Assembly: GCF_000092045.1 (NCBI RefSeq)
Contig: NC_004041.2
Span: 307,255-371,254 of the forward strand
DNA: 64,000 nt
Source: Rhizobium etli CFN 42
GTDB lineage: Bacteria > Pseudomonadota > Alphaproteobacteria > Rhizobiales > Rhizobiaceae
Direction: 5' to 3'
In this document: piece after piece, positions 48,892 through 57,896 of the stretch
Layout of the letters: each line of letters starts with the position of its first letter
Position numbering within the stretch: the stretch's first letter is position 1
Notes under the pieces: generated by a model
What the model was told of the DNA's origin: nothing
The model's database searches: none
What the model saw: only the letters and a program-made list of their open reading frames with translations
Translations under genes and position numbers: made by a program

Positions 48892-49405
48892 TTTTCACTC
48901 CATTGATTTGACCCCACGTACTTTTCGGTGTCATCCTCGTGCCGCCAAGCGTTCCGCATGCACCGAACCAATCATCGTGTCAGGTCCCGAAAACCTCCGT
49001 AGTTGACTTCAATTGCGTCCTTGTCCGACGAGATCGGCATCAGAGCCTATGGTCAACCAGCGTCACCGATCACCAGCAAACGTCGTACCAAATGAAATAT
49101 GTTGCGCATCACAGCGATCGCTCTGATGACGTTCGGTCTTATGTTCGAAAGTGCCGTGAACAGGATAGGCAGGCGAACCGTACCGAGACGTATGGACCCG
49201 AGCTGGGCTACGAACAAATCGCCAAGCAGCCCATCCTCAAATTATCGAAACAACGACCCTCTTCATGGCTCCAAGCGGAAGGTGGTGCAAAGCAGGAACC
49301 AGGACAAGGGTTGATAAGACCGCCAGGGACGTTCACGAGAAGTCGAGTAACGCCCCTTAGCCACGAACAGGCACATGATCCTTGGCGCGATTTGAAGTCC
49401 ACGTG
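48892..49405. other. Intergenic stretch before phasin repeat copy B
   Basis: A 71-residue plus-strand frame at 49099-49314 begins with a hydrophobic segment (MLRITAIALMTFGLMFESAV), but it lacks a clear ribosome binding site or family. Otherwise nothing is recognisable. Confidence 0.35.
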
Positions 49406-49587
49406 AATTCCCTTGTCCCCAGCGCAACCGTCGACATTTCTCGCAAATGTCGGGCATCCGCCACTTTTGTCAGGTTTGTCGTGATTGGAACGTTTTGTTC
49501 GCCGGTCTCTCCGTCAAATACACATCAACCTGCCCTCAACCCGCCCATTGATAAAAGAAAATCATCTTCTTGGCGCGTCGGAGCAGT

Positions 49588-49602
49588 TGGCATGGTGTTT
49601 GC
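49588..49602 (+). promoter_or_regulatory. Sigma-54 promoter of phasin copy B
   Basis: TGGCATGGTGTTTGC matches TGGCACG-N4-TTGC with one change. A near NifA site, TGT-N10-ACG, lies at 49477-49492, about 96 bp upstream of the -24 element, with one mismatch. Confidence 0.75.
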
Positions 49603-49791
49603 TGATCCCTGGTTACAAGCGGCAGAAAGCAGTCTGCATGATGCCGGTTCATGAAACGAACGGAACGGAGGCCACCTGACCGTTCGTCATCGGATCCGCG
49701 TTCTACCAAAGCGGCCATGCATAGTCCGCCGGCGGAAGGGGTCAATCCCGATGTCACAGCTTGCAACCAACTCAAAGAGAAGGAAAATGCA

Positions 49792-50247
49792 ATGACCAAG
49801 ATTTCCGAAAGATCATTTGAAACGATCGAAAACCCGGGGTCATCGCCGCTCAAGGTGCCAGATCAGTTCGGCGCATCCGTTGAAAAGGGGAACAAGCAGG
49901 TGACAGAGGCTCTTTTGAAATTTGCGTCCGGCGCTGAAGCGACACAGAAAATGCTGCCTCCGATCCTCGAAACGACAAGTCTATTCGGCAACGAATTGTG
50001 GTGGAAGACGATCGCTGCACTGCAAGCCGACGCCGAGGCCGGCTTCTCACATTTGCAAGCTTTGCTGGGCGCGAATTCGCCGTCGCAGATCCTCGAACAG
50101 CAGTCGACCTTTTTCCGCAAGCGCGTTGAGACAAGTTTGCAGCACGCCAAGGAAGTCCGGGAGCTCTCAAGCAGGGCGGTGGAGGAAATCTCAAAGCCGG
50201 TCAAGGATGCTTTTGACAAGGTCCTGACGAACCCCAAAGCGACGTAA
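49792..50247 (+). CDS. Phasin family protein (copy B)
   Basis: The protein has 151 residues from MTKISERSFETIENPGSSPL, with AGAAGGAA upstream; the frame is open from 49651 but that part is promoter sequence. It is nearly identical to copy A, with changes such as GSSP for GSSS, NKQV for NKKV and LTNP for LTDL. It coats polyhydroxybutyrate granules in related bacteria. Both copies keep intact frames and promoters. Confidence 0.8.
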   Translation: MTKISERSFETIENPGSSPLKVPDQFGASVEKGNKQVTEALLKFASGAEATQKMLPPILETTSLFGNELWWKTIAALQADAEAGFSHLQALLGANSPSQILEQQSTFFRKRVETSLQHAKEVRELSSRAVEEISKPVKDAFDKVLTNPKAT

Positions 50248-50248
50248 A

Positions 50249-50533
50249 GTAGACTCGGCACTAAGATCAGGGCTGGACGAATCATGATCGGAGCCGCTTT
50301 CGAGGAGACAACATTATGCGGCCGACTGATGTTTCATCTGTTCGCGGCGCTGGCGAATTCCGGCGTGATCTGGTCAGAGAGCGGACCCGTGCCGGCCCGG
50401 AGGAACGTGGTAGGCGCGGCGGCGGCCGCCGCTGATAAGCTTGCCAGGGCCTCATCTGGTGGCTGGCCACAAAGTGCGCGAGGCCATCGCACCTTACGAG
50501 GCTCTTAGATGGTTACATGTGGGGGATAGTAAA
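50249..50533. other. Intergenic stretch upstream of the biosynthetic cluster
   Basis: No gene or convincing FixK, NifA, sigma-54 or nod-box site was found in these 285 bp. Confidence 0.4.
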
Positions 50534-51088
50534 ATGATTGTAGCTGTTCCAAATAGCGGGGCGTCACGGATTAACCAATCCGGTGTAGAAGCATTACGAG
50601 AATTTCCTAACTTTCCGATAGGCGGGATCTTGTTCAAGGATATAGCGCCTATGCTGGCTGGTAGAGGTGCATTGGGCGAAGTCGTTTCTACCGTCGCAAG
50701 CCAAGTGTCGGGAACAGAAATCGATGCCATTTTGGCGGTTGATGCGCGTGGTTTCATCTTGGGCGCCTCATTGGCTGATAGGCTCGGTTGCGGTTTCATC
50801 ATGGTAAGGAAACCCGGTAAACTGCCGGGGGACGTCCTCTCATTTGAATACAGCTGTGAATACTGCTCCGGAACCCTGGAGGTAACTGCCGGCCTCATCG
50901 GTGACGGCCTGCGATGCCTGATTGCTGATGACCTTCTAGCGACGGGTGGCACTGCTCGGGCGACTGGGAATTTTGTCAAGTCCCAAGGCGGAGAGATCGC
51001 CGGATACGCATTCATACTCGAAATCGAAGTTTTGAAAGGCAGGCGTCAATTGGACGACGCACCAGTGATCAGTGCGATGACGTGCTAG
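50534..51088 (+). CDS. Adenine phosphoribosyltransferase-like protein
   Basis: The protein has 184 residues from MIVAVPNSGASRINQSG. The PRPP-binding loop is LIADDLLATGGTA, the standard type I phosphoribosyltransferase signature. Further APRT-like features are FPIGGILFKDIAPML, AVDARGFILGASLADRLG and FIMVRKPGKLPG. It would join a base to PRPP. As the first gene of a cluster that also has a PRPP-synthetase homologue, it may act on a special base rather than in salvage. The radical SAM gene starts 31 bp downstream. Confidence 0.85.
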   Translation: MIVAVPNSGASRINQSGVEALREFPNFPIGGILFKDIAPMLAGRGALGEVVSTVASQVSGTEIDAILAVDARGFILGASLADRLGCGFIMVRKPGKLPGDVLSFEYSCEYCSGTLEVTAGLIGDGLRCLIADDLLATGGTARATGNFVKSQGGEIAGYAFILEIEVLKGRRQLDDAPVISAMTC

Positions 51089-51119
51089 CGCAGCAACATA
51101 GACGTAAGGAGGCAAGCGC

Positions 51120-52388
51120 ATGAATACCCCTGATTGGCTTTCGACACCGCAGGACGTGCATGTAGCCAGTCAGACGCTACAGGCCCTCGTCACAAGTGAA
51201 CTTTCGAAACGAGTCGTCTCGGAAAACGAAATTAAAACGATCTATCTGTTTCTAACCCGCAAGTGCAATTTGGGATGCCACCACTGTTATATCGCAGGCG
51301 TCGGGCCCAAGGCCAAGGGCATTGATTTCAACCTGGAGGCGATCCAAGGACTGATCGAGCAAGCACTACCCAATGGGCTGCGCAAGGTTAAGGTTTCCGG
51401 GGGTGAACCGATGGTTCACAAGGAATTCATGGCAGTCATGGAATATCTCGCATCCTGTGGGCTGAAGGAGCTGGTTTTCGAGACGAATGGAACCCTCTTT
51501 GACGAGTTCACGATCGAGCAGCTAAGTAGGCTCCCCAATTTGACGGTCTTCATCAGCCTCGACCATTTCGACCCAGAGGCGCACGACGCTTTCAGAGCAA
51601 AATCGGGTGCGTTCGCCAAGACTGCGATTGTCCTGCAGCGGCTTGGAAAAACTGACATCTCTACGGTGGTAACGACGACTGCCTATCGCAACAACTATGA
51701 CAAGGTGATTTCGATTATAGATTTGGTGCTCGGCTGGGGCATCAAGAAGCATCGGACGCTGCTCAACATACATCCGATGGGCAACGCGCGCAGCCATGAG
51801 GACAATGCGATAAGCTTGGAGGAATGCAAGCTACTGATAGGCGATCTTTTGAAATCTCCCCATTTTGAGAGTGGCGCTGCATACATGACTCTGCCGCCGG
51901 CTCTGATGCCTCTCAAGTATCTGAACGGCGTGCATACTTGCGGTTGGGGCGACAACGTACTGGGCATACTGTCGAACGGACAAGTTTCGATGTGCAGTGC
52001 CTCCTACGATGATCCGGAAATGATCGCCGGCAATGCCTTCGAAATGCCCTTGATGGAAATCTGGCGCAACAGCCCGTTCTTCCATGAGCTACGCGAGGTG
52101 GTGAGTGGCGAGGTTAAGGGCGTCTGCGGCAAGTGCGTGTTTTATCCAGTCTGTCGCGGCGTCTGCAAGATGAGTAGCTGGTCGCACTATGGTGAAAAGG
52201 ACGCGCCCTATCCGCTGTGCCAGGAACTTTACAATAACGGAGGTTTTCCGGAGTACGCCCTGGTGGACCCGACGAAAGATTCCACCTACCGCCGCGGAGT
52301 TATAGCGAAAGAGCGTCGGCCCGCCGCCGAAGCTCCTGTCTATAACTTCTCGGAGGAAATCGCGGCTGCTGCGCAACACACTCACTAA
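51120..52388 (+). CDS. Radical SAM/SPASM enzyme
   Basis: The protein has 422 residues. The radical SAM motif is CNLGCHHC near residue 54 in LFLTRKCNLGCHHCYIAGVG, followed by VSGGEP. The C-terminal SPASM region has cysteines in HTCGWGD, QVSMCSAS and CGKCVFYPVCRGVC for auxiliary clusters. The SPASM subfamily includes peptide-modifying maturases and some aminoglycoside or cofactor enzymes. Good ribosome binding site (AAGGAGG). No obvious substrate peptide adjoins, though two small proteins follow. Whether it also acts on the double-glycine peptide at 39.5 kb is speculation. Confidence 0.9.
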   Translation: MNTPDWLSTPQDVHVASQTLQALVTSELSKRVVSENEIKTIYLFLTRKCNLGCHHCYIAGVGPKAKGIDFNLEAIQGLIEQALPNGLRKVKVSGGEPMVHKEFMAVMEYLASCGLKELVFETNGTLFDEFTIEQLSRLPNLTVFISLDHFDPEAHDAFRAKSGAFAKTAIVLQRLGKTDISTVVTTTAYRNNYDKVISIIDLVLGWGIKKHRTLLNIHPMGNARSHEDNAISLEECKLLIGDLLKSPHFESGAAYMTLPPALMPLKYLNGVHTCGWGDNVLGILSNGQVSMCSASYDDPEMIAGNAFEMPLMEIWRNSPFFHELREVVSGEVKGVCGKCVFYPVCRGVCKMSSWSHYGEKDAPYPLCQELYNNGGFPEYALVDPTKDSTYRRGVIAKERRPAAEAPVYNFSEEIAAAAQHTH

Positions 52389-52487
52389 CGCAGGAGGCGC
52401 GACGTAATAATTGCTGTGTCGACGACGTAATTTAACCAGGTCAACAAAAATAACGTGGAGGATTGAGGATGAGCAGAGCTTTCCGAG

Positions 52488-52961
52488 GTGCGGCGGGTGT
52501 GGCGCACACACTTGCGAACAACGATACGATCCGGCAACAAAGCAGCCGCCCAGCAAGCCCAGGTGATTTCTCGTCTTGCGGAAGGACTCGCCCGGCTGCA
52601 GGCGGGTTTGGATGACCAAGCTCAGCAATTGACGGCTGGCCTTGTAAAATTAGAGCAATCGCTAAAGGTGTCACGCAGATCGCAACGGTCGAAATCCGGC
52701 TCACTCGCTGCTAACGGCGAACTACAAGACTACTACGTTGATATAACCGCCTCGAAGAAATTTGGCAAAGCCAATTGGCCGCGCGCCGCCGATTCAGGTC
52801 TTGTAGGACGCCGCATTGGGCGAGGACCGGTTAGGATGACTGGTTCCGACACACAATCGGCAAAGGCGGTTACCGCCGCATTCGCCAAACTTCTCTCGGC
52901 TCAGGCACAATTGCTGCAGATACGCAGTGAAGTGGAAGACCTCAAGAAGGTTCAGAGGTAG
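52488..52961 (+). CDS. Hypothetical helical protein, start uncertain
   Basis: The frame codes for up to 157 residues. The core SRLAEGLARLQAGLDDQAQQ and LTAGLVKLEQSLK is an amphipathic coiled coil. The best ribosome binding site (GGAGGATTGAGG) precedes an ATG at 52469 in another frame (MSRAFRGAAGVAHTLANND), so a one-base frame error or a real frameshift near 52520 is possible. It is part of the row of genes between the radical SAM gene and the next ORF at 52967, 5 bp away. Confidence 0.55.
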   Translation: MRRVWRTHLRTTIRSGNKAAAQQAQVISRLAEGLARLQAGLDDQAQQLTAGLVKLEQSLKVSRRSQRSKSGSLAANGELQDYYVDITASKKFGKANWPRAADSGLVGRRIGRGPVRMTGSDTQSAKAVTAAFAKLLSAQAQLLQIRSEVEDLKKVQR

Positions 52962-52966
52962 CGGCA

Positions 52967-53296
52967 ATGGCTAGTTCCCGACTGTTTGGCTACGCCGTTG
53001 ACGAAGAGGATGGCAAGCTGGTAATCGTGATTGACGGATTGCTTGCCGAAAGTTGCATCCGGCAAATTCGGGACAGCGCCCAGACGGGCCGCGGTGGTGA
53101 ACTCTTGTCGCGATTGCTGCCGGTAAGTTCGGTTTACAAGCTTATGTCTGGACAAGAGGAACGCGCTGAAGAAACGCTCAGCCTTGAACAGTTGCTTGGA
53201 CAAAACGTCGACCAGAGTTTCGCTTCCTTCGAACAACAGTTCGCCGACCTGAGGCAGACACTAGCCGAATTCGGCAGCCCGGAAAGTTCGAAATAA
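52967..53296 (+). CDS. Hypothetical protein in the biosynthetic cluster
   Basis: The protein has 109 residues, beginning MASSRLFGYAVDEEDGKLVI. It is acidic and mostly helical at the C-terminus (SFASFEQQFADLRQTLAEFG). One cysteine; no membrane segment. No family recognised. Tight spacing on both sides (5 bp before, 29 bp after) indicates operon membership. Confidence 0.6.
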   Translation: MASSRLFGYAVDEEDGKLVIVIDGLLAESCIRQIRDSAQTGRGGELLSRLLPVSSVYKLMSGQEERAEETLSLEQLLGQNVDQSFASFEQQFADLRQTLAEFGSPESSK

Positions 53297-53325
53297 ATCA
53301 CGCAGCCGTATCAGGAGTCTCCGCG

Positions 53326-53422
53326 ATGCTTCGGTTGTCACCAGAAGACTCTATTTTGCTGATCACCTGCCGGGCCTACCTACGACCCGAGGATGAAGAG
53401 CGTTTGGTCCGTCTCTGCAAGG
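53326..53422 (+). pseudogene. 5' end of a nucleotidyltransferase-family gene cut by IS66
   Basis: The ATG at 53326 follows CAGGAG. The frame reads MLRLSPEDSILLITCRAYLR and PEDEERLVRLCK, then is cut by the IS66 element at 53423. Joining base 53422 to 55928 restores an uninterrupted frame into EPVNWPYVVWRAEHNRT, giving a 371-residue protein. The remainder is described at 55879-56946. Confidence 0.85.
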
Positions 53423-53506
53423 GTAAGCGACAAGCAGACCCCATCTGGCGAAGCAGCTTAGCGGTCGGCTATCGGTAGCGGACACGATGAACTGCTGTGA
53501 GCTTCT

Positions 53507-53890
53507 ATGTCTGCGCCTAGCTCTGGAACTAGAACTTTTCATATGATCGAGGCTGTTGCGGACCGATTTGAGGGCGCGCCTCGGCAGCTTCGGCGGCGCT
53601 GGTCGGACGATTTTAAAGCGCGTGCAGTTGCAGAGGCACTCGAGCCTGGCTCGAGCGTGTCAGCGATCGCACGTCGGCTTGATATCCATCCGTCACAACT
53701 GTTTGGCTGGCGTCGCGCCGCCCTGGGCTCTCACAAGGAGAACATAGCGCCGATCGGTCATAAGGCAGTCACGCCATCTGCCGACGGCGCGATAATCGAA
53801 GTTCTGATTGGCGATGTCGTCGTGCGCGCTCCCGCCGATGTGGACGAAGCTCATCTGCAGCGTGTCATCCGGGCAGTTCGCTCAGCATGA
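53507..53890 (+). CDS. tnpA: IS66 TnpA (HTH protein)
   Basis: The protein has 127 residues; the HTH region is RRWSDDFKARAVAEALEPGS followed by VSAIARRLDIHPSQLFGWRR. It is the usual first IS66 gene, needed with TnpB for transposition. It overlaps tnpB by 4 bp. Confidence 0.9.
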   Translation: MSAPSSGTRTFHMIEAVADRFEGAPRQLRRRWSDDFKARAVAEALEPGSSVSAIARRLDIHPSQLFGWRRAALGSHKENIAPIGHKAVTPSADGAIIEVLIGDVVVRAPADVDEAHLQRVIRAVRSA

Positions 53891-54231
53891 TCCCCGCAGG
53901 TGTAAAGGTCTTCCTCGCCAGTCACCCCATCGACTTTCGTAAAGGGCCGGACAGTTTGCTGTCGCTGGTGCGCGACGCCGGCAGTGATCCGTTCAATGGC
54001 TCGCTTTATGTCTTCCGGGCGAAGCGGGCGGACCGGGTCAAGATCGTCTGGTGGGATGGATCAGGGGTCTGCCTCTATTCCAAGCGGTTGGAGAAGGCGC
54101 AGTTCTGCTGGCCGCGGATCGGCCACAACCGGGTGCAGCTCAATCACGCTCAGCTCATGGCGCTCGTTGACGGCATGGACTGGAAACGGGTGCGCTCAGT
54201 GGCGGTGAAGCCGCCGGAGATTGTTGGGTAA
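53887..54231 (+). CDS. tnpB: IS66 TnpB (Orf2)
   Basis: The protein has 114 residues. It has the family stretch VKVFLASHPIDFRKGPDSLL and FRAKRADRVKIVWWDGSGVC. The start overlaps the tnpA stop. Accessory IS66 protein of unknown activity. Confidence 0.92.
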   Translation: MIPAGVKVFLASHPIDFRKGPDSLLSLVRDAGSDPFNGSLYVFRAKRADRVKIVWWDGSGVCLYSKRLEKAQFCWPRIGHNRVQLNHAQLMALVDGMDWKRVRSVAVKPPEIVG

Positions 54232-54304
54232 AGGGCTGCGGCGAAGTGAATCAACCGCCTGAAAAGGCAGGAAAACCGGAGCAAATTGTGCTCTGGTAGG
54301 CCTC

Positions 54305-55897
54305 ATGACGCCGCCCGATCTACAGCTCCCGGATGATGTAGAGACCCTGAAAGCCATGGTCCTTGCCATGGCCGAGAAGGCAGCGCGCACCGATGCTCTC
54401 GAGAGCGAGGTCGCAGACCTGAAAGCCAGAAACGCCGATGCCGACGAACGCATCGAGCGACTGACCCAGATCCTGAAAGCCTTCGATCGCGCCCGCTTCG
54501 GCCGGCAATCGGAAAAGCTCGGCTCTCCGGGCATCGATGATGAGCAGCAGGCTTTTGTCTTCGAGGAAATCGAGACCGGTATCTCGGCAATCCGAGCCAA
54601 GGTAAACAAGGGTGCCGCTGATCCCGATGCGAAACGTGCACCCCGGCCGCGCAAGGGCTTTGCACCTCATCTGGAACGAGTCGAAGTGGTGATCGAGCCG
54701 GATGAACTGCACGAACACATCGGCAAACAGAAGGTGCTGATCGGAGAAGACGTCTCGGAGCGACTGGACGTCGTGCCGGCGAAGTTCCGCGTCATCGTCA
54801 CCCGGCGGCCGAAGTATGCCTTCAAGAACGAAGACGGCGTCATCCAGGCAGCCGCGCCCGCGCACATCATCGAGGGTGGCATTCCAACGGAAGCGCTTCT
54901 CGCCCAGATCGCTGTCTCGAAGTATGCAGATGGCCTTCCGCTCTATCGACAGGAGGCAATCTATGCACGCGACAAGGTTGAGCTTGACCGGAAGCTGATG
55001 GCCCAATGGATGGGCAAGCTCGGCTACGAGCTCGATATCCTGGCCGACTACATCCTCGCCGAGATCAAGAAGGCTGAGCGCATCTTTGCGGACGAGACGA
55101 CATTGCCAACGCTCGCGCCCGGATCCGGATCGGCAAAGACAGCCTGGCTATGGGCTTATGCGAGGGATGATAGACCCTTTGGCGGTAGTGGCCCGCCGAT
55201 GGTCGCCTATCGCTTCGAAGATAGCCGCGCTGGCGATCGCGTCGCCCGGCATCTGAATGGCTATCGCGGTATCCTTCAGGTGGACGGGCATGGTGCCTAC
55301 AACAAGCTTGCCCGATCTGACGGCGGCAATGACGGCGTGATGCTGGCCGGCTGCTGGTCCCATAGCAGGCGCAAGTTCTACGAACTCCACGCCTCGGACA
55401 GCTCCAAGATAGCCAGCGAGACGGTGGAATTGATGGCAAAGCTCTGGGAGGTGGAAGCGGCGGCCCGGGGGCAGAGCCCTGACGCGCGTGTCGCGGCACG
55501 TCAGGCGACATCTGCTGCAGTTGTCACTGAGCTCTTCGCCCTGTGGCAAAAGACCCTGCCGCGGATCTCCGGCAAGTCGAAGCTCGCAGAAGCGATCCGC
55601 TATGCCACCTCGCGTCGCTCCATCTTCGAACGCTTCCTTACCGACGGCCGCATCGAGCTCGACAGCAACATCGTTGAGCGTGCCATCAGGCCCCAGACGA
55701 TCACGAGAAAGAACAGTCTCTTCGCCGGCAGCGATGGCGGTGGAAGGACCTGGGCGACTATCGCCACGCTCCTTCAGACGGCGAAGATGAACAACGTGGA
55801 CCCGCAGGCTTGGCTCACCCAAACACTTGAGCGGATCGCCAACGGCTGGCCGAGCAGCGATCTCGATGCACTCATGCCGTGGAATTACGCGCGCTGA
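54305..55897 (+). CDS. tnpC: IS66 TnpC transposase (DDE)
   Basis: The protein has 530 residues: an N-terminal coiled coil and zinc-binding-type region (ARFGRQSEKLG), then the DDE domain with ADETTLPTLAPGSG, LQVDGHGAYNKLARSDGGND and a Glu region (IELDSNIVERAIRPQTITRK). It is full length and probably functional. Confidence 0.93.
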   Translation: MTPPDLQLPDDVETLKAMVLAMAEKAARTDALESEVADLKARNADADERIERLTQILKAFDRARFGRQSEKLGSPGIDDEQQAFVFEEIETGISAIRAKVNKGAADPDAKRAPRPRKGFAPHLERVEVVIEPDELHEHIGKQKVLIGEDVSERLDVVPAKFRVIVTRRPKYAFKNEDGVIQAAAPAHIIEGGIPTEALLAQIAVSKYADGLPLYRQEAIYARDKVELDRKLMAQWMGKLGYELDILADYILAEIKKAERIFADETTLPTLAPGSGSAKTAWLWAYARDDRPFGGSGPPMVAYRFEDSRAGDRVARHLNGYRGILQVDGHGAYNKLARSDGGNDGVMLAGCWSHSRRKFYELHASDSSKIASETVELMAKLWEVEAAARGQSPDARVAARQATSAAVVTELFALWQKTLPRISGKSKLAEAIRYATSRRSIFERFLTDGRIELDSNIVERAIRPQTITRKNSLFAGSDGGGRTWATIATLLQTAKMNNVDPQAWLTQTLERIANGWPSSDLDALMPWNYAR

Positions 55898-56946
55898 ACG
55901 GTCTCAGCTTGCCGTTTACCTGCAAGGAGCCTGTCAACTGGCCCTATGTGGTATGGCGCGCCGAGCATAATCGGACGGTGCCGCTGCTTGAGAATCACTT
56001 GCGCCGCCTCGATTTGTTGACACTATTGCCTACTGAGGCGGCGCATTACGTTCAGTGCTGGACTGTCATGTCAAAGGTCAGGTCCGCACTCGAATTTCGC
56101 AATCTGCCAGAAATCATGGATGCGCTGGATCGGGCCGGCATCGCCTGGTTCCTGGTGAAGGGACCAGATCTCGCGCTTCTCCACTATCCCGATCCACTCC
56201 TACGGCCGATGACCGATCTCGACATCATGGTCAAGCCCGCTGACGCGCAGCGCGTGCAGCGGCTCATGTTCGATCTCGGCTACCGGCACGGTATTTTCGA
56301 CCCTTCAAATGGCAACTGGCATCCGGAACGAAAGGAACTCGATGACGAAACCTTCCGCGAAAGCTATTCCTTGCCGGTGTTTGTAAGGATAGAATCCGTT
56401 GAATCTCCGTTCCCTGGTCCCGCGGTGCCACGCCAGCTGCGCTACCGCCACGTAAAGGGATACATCGATTCCGCGAAGAAGCTGCACATGCCCATCTTCA
56501 TTGATATGCATGTAAATCTCTCCGTCGGCATCGATGTCGAAGACATATGGTCAGGCGTGCGTCTTGCAAACGGTCTAGGCCGCATATTGCAGGTCCAATC
56601 CGCGACTGGCGCCGTCTGGTTCCTTTCGGCCAGGCTTTATCACGAGGCCTTCCTTTATAATTCGCTTCGACTATTGATGTTCGGCGATCTTCATGCGGTT
56701 CTACACAAAGAAATGGCGAATATTAGCTGGGCGGAGGTCGCTGCGATAGGTTACAAATACGAGATGAGGCCGGCGTTATATTTCGTCCTGACGCAGATGA
56801 AGCGCATCTGTGGGATAGACATACCGTCCGAGTTCCTAGAGCTCATTCGACCTGATCAAACCGAGGTACCACTTCAACATGATTGGGGCGACGTGTTGCC
56901 CAAACTGCTGTCTATTCCCACTGTTAACGATCTTGAGCTGGCGTAA
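55879..56946 (+). CDS. Nucleotidyltransferase-family protein (NTP_transf_5-like), 3' part
   Basis: The native part begins at 55928 (EPVNWPYVVWRAEHNRT); the open frame now starts inside IS66 at 55879. The nucleotidyltransferase-like core has WFLVKGPDLALLHYPDPLLR then PMTDLDIMVKPADAQRVQRL, with the D-x-D metal pair in TDLDIMV. This is the layout of the uncharacterised NTP_transf_5 family (PF14907), several members of which lie in peptide natural-product clusters. Helical C-terminal half. The IS66-start frame might give an N-terminally altered but stable product. PRPP-synthetase homologue starts 2 bp after the stop. Confidence 0.78.
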   Translation: MELRALNGLSLPFTCKEPVNWPYVVWRAEHNRTVPLLENHLRRLDLLTLLPTEAAHYVQCWTVMSKVRSALEFRNLPEIMDALDRAGIAWFLVKGPDLALLHYPDPLLRPMTDLDIMVKPADAQRVQRLMFDLGYRHGIFDPSNGNWHPERKELDDETFRESYSLPVFVRIESVESPFPGPAVPRQLRYRHVKGYIDSAKKLHMPIFIDMHVNLSVGIDVEDIWSGVRLANGLGRILQVQSATGAVWFLSARLYHEAFLYNSLRLLMFGDLHAVLHKEMANISWAEVAAIGYKYEMRPALYFVLTQMKRICGIDIPSEFLELIRPDQTEVPLQHDWGDVLPKLLSIPTVNDLELA

Positions 56947-56948
56947 AT

Positions 56949-57890
56949 ATGGCGCCCGAGTCACCATATCGTACAGATCCTGCGGCGAACGACCTTCGTA
57001 TCGCAGCAACCGAAACCTCTGCAAAGTTTGCGTCAACAGTCCATCGGGCCCTCACGCGGTCAGGAATAACGATCCTAAACACGCAGGTGTTCAGCAATGG
57101 CCAGATGGCTGTCACTCCGCGCGACGGCGGGCTTGGCGGAAATGTGGTGGTCGTGCAAACATTTCCTGACAGCGTTCATGATCGTCTTTTCGAGTTGTTC
57201 CTAGCGCTTGGTGCCGTGCGGGCGCGGGGTCCCCGCACGATTACCGCTGTTCTTCCCTACCTCCCATATTCGCGTTCGGATCGCCCTGCCTTCGACGGCG
57301 GACCTGTACCGGTGCGAATCCTTGCGGGGATTATCGAAACGCTCGGTATAGATCGGCTGATAACTTTCGAACTCCATGTTCCTCAGCTGTGCGCCGCATT
57401 TGCCTGTCCTGTCGTCAATCTTCAGTTCGCTCCCGCCCTAGTTCGCCATCTCGGTTCTGCGGCCGTCGATGGCGACATGGTCGTTTCACCGGACTTCGGC
57501 GGAGCGAAGCGAGCTGAGCACTTGGCGGCCCTGCTCGGCTGCCCATTCGCTGTCATGCGCAAGCACCGCAGAGACGATGATGACTTTCGGGAGAGCGTCG
57601 AGATTCTGGGGGACGTTGCTGGCCGGACGATCATCCTGATTGACGACGAAATCAACAGTGGTCAGACGGCTTTTTCAGCCGCCGCACATCTCAAAGCGGC
57701 AGGCGCTCGCAAGATAACCCTTGCCGCAGCCCATGCCATATTCACGCCGTCGCTGAACGAAAACTGGGGACGGTCTCAGATCGACCGCATCGTTGTGACC
57801 GACAGCGTCGGACGTACCGACAATTTCCCCGACAGTGTCGAAGTAGTCTCGATCGGCAACGAAATTGCAGGCGCGCTGCAGGCACGCTGA
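56949..57890 (+). CDS. Ribose-phosphate pyrophosphokinase (PRPP synthetase) homologue
   Basis: The protein has 313 residues. PRPP-synthetase hallmarks: LPYLPYSRSDRPAF (ATP/flag region), FELHVPQLCAAF, VVSPDFGGAKRAEHL, then MRKHRRD (catalytic lysine loop, normally K-R) and the PRPP loop IILIDDEINSGQTAFSA, which departs from the usual VDDMIDTAGT. These differences suggest a specialised paralogue. It starts 2 bp after the nucleotidyltransferase stop. With the phosphoribosyltransferase at 50534 it could give a dedicated PRPP supply. Confidence 0.85.
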   Translation: MAPESPYRTDPAANDLRIAATETSAKFASTVHRALTRSGITILNTQVFSNGQMAVTPRDGGLGGNVVVVQTFPDSVHDRLFELFLALGAVRARGPRTITAVLPYLPYSRSDRPAFDGGPVPVRILAGIIETLGIDRLITFELHVPQLCAAFACPVVNLQFAPALVRHLGSAAVDGDMVVSPDFGGAKRAEHLAALLGCPFAVMRKHRRDDDDFRESVEILGDVAGRTIILIDDEINSGQTAFSAAAHLKAAGARKITLAAAHAIFTPSLNENWGRSQIDRIVVTDSVGRTDNFPDSVEVVSIGNEIAGALQAR

Positions 57891-57896
57891 GAAGCA

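Larger units (their letters stand above)
49406..50248 (+). repeat. Copy B of the approximately 840-bp phasin duplication
   Basis: It is the reverse-complement counterpart of 10281-11118, from AATTCCCTTGTCCCC to GACGTAAA. Sequence outside both limits is unrelated. The copies are inverted and 39 kb apart, so recombination between them would invert the nif-nod segment. Confidence 0.92.
53423..55919 (+). mobile_element. IS66-family element, 2497 bp, with intact 8-bp target duplication
   Basis: The ends are inverted repeats GTAAGCGACAAGCAGACC and (reverse strand) GTAAACGGCAAGCTGAGACC. The 8-bp duplication CTGCAAGG flanks both sides (53415-53422 and 55920-55927). It carries tnpA, tnpB and tnpC, all intact. 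The perfect duplication suggests a recent insertion. Confidence 0.95.

Noticed and set aside
51120..52388. Radical SAM enzyme as the maturase of the double-glycine peptide at 39.5 kb
   Set aside because: The loci are about 8 kb apart with IS remnants, a nif relic and unrelated genes between, and the radical SAM gene has its own tight operon. No sequence evidence links them.
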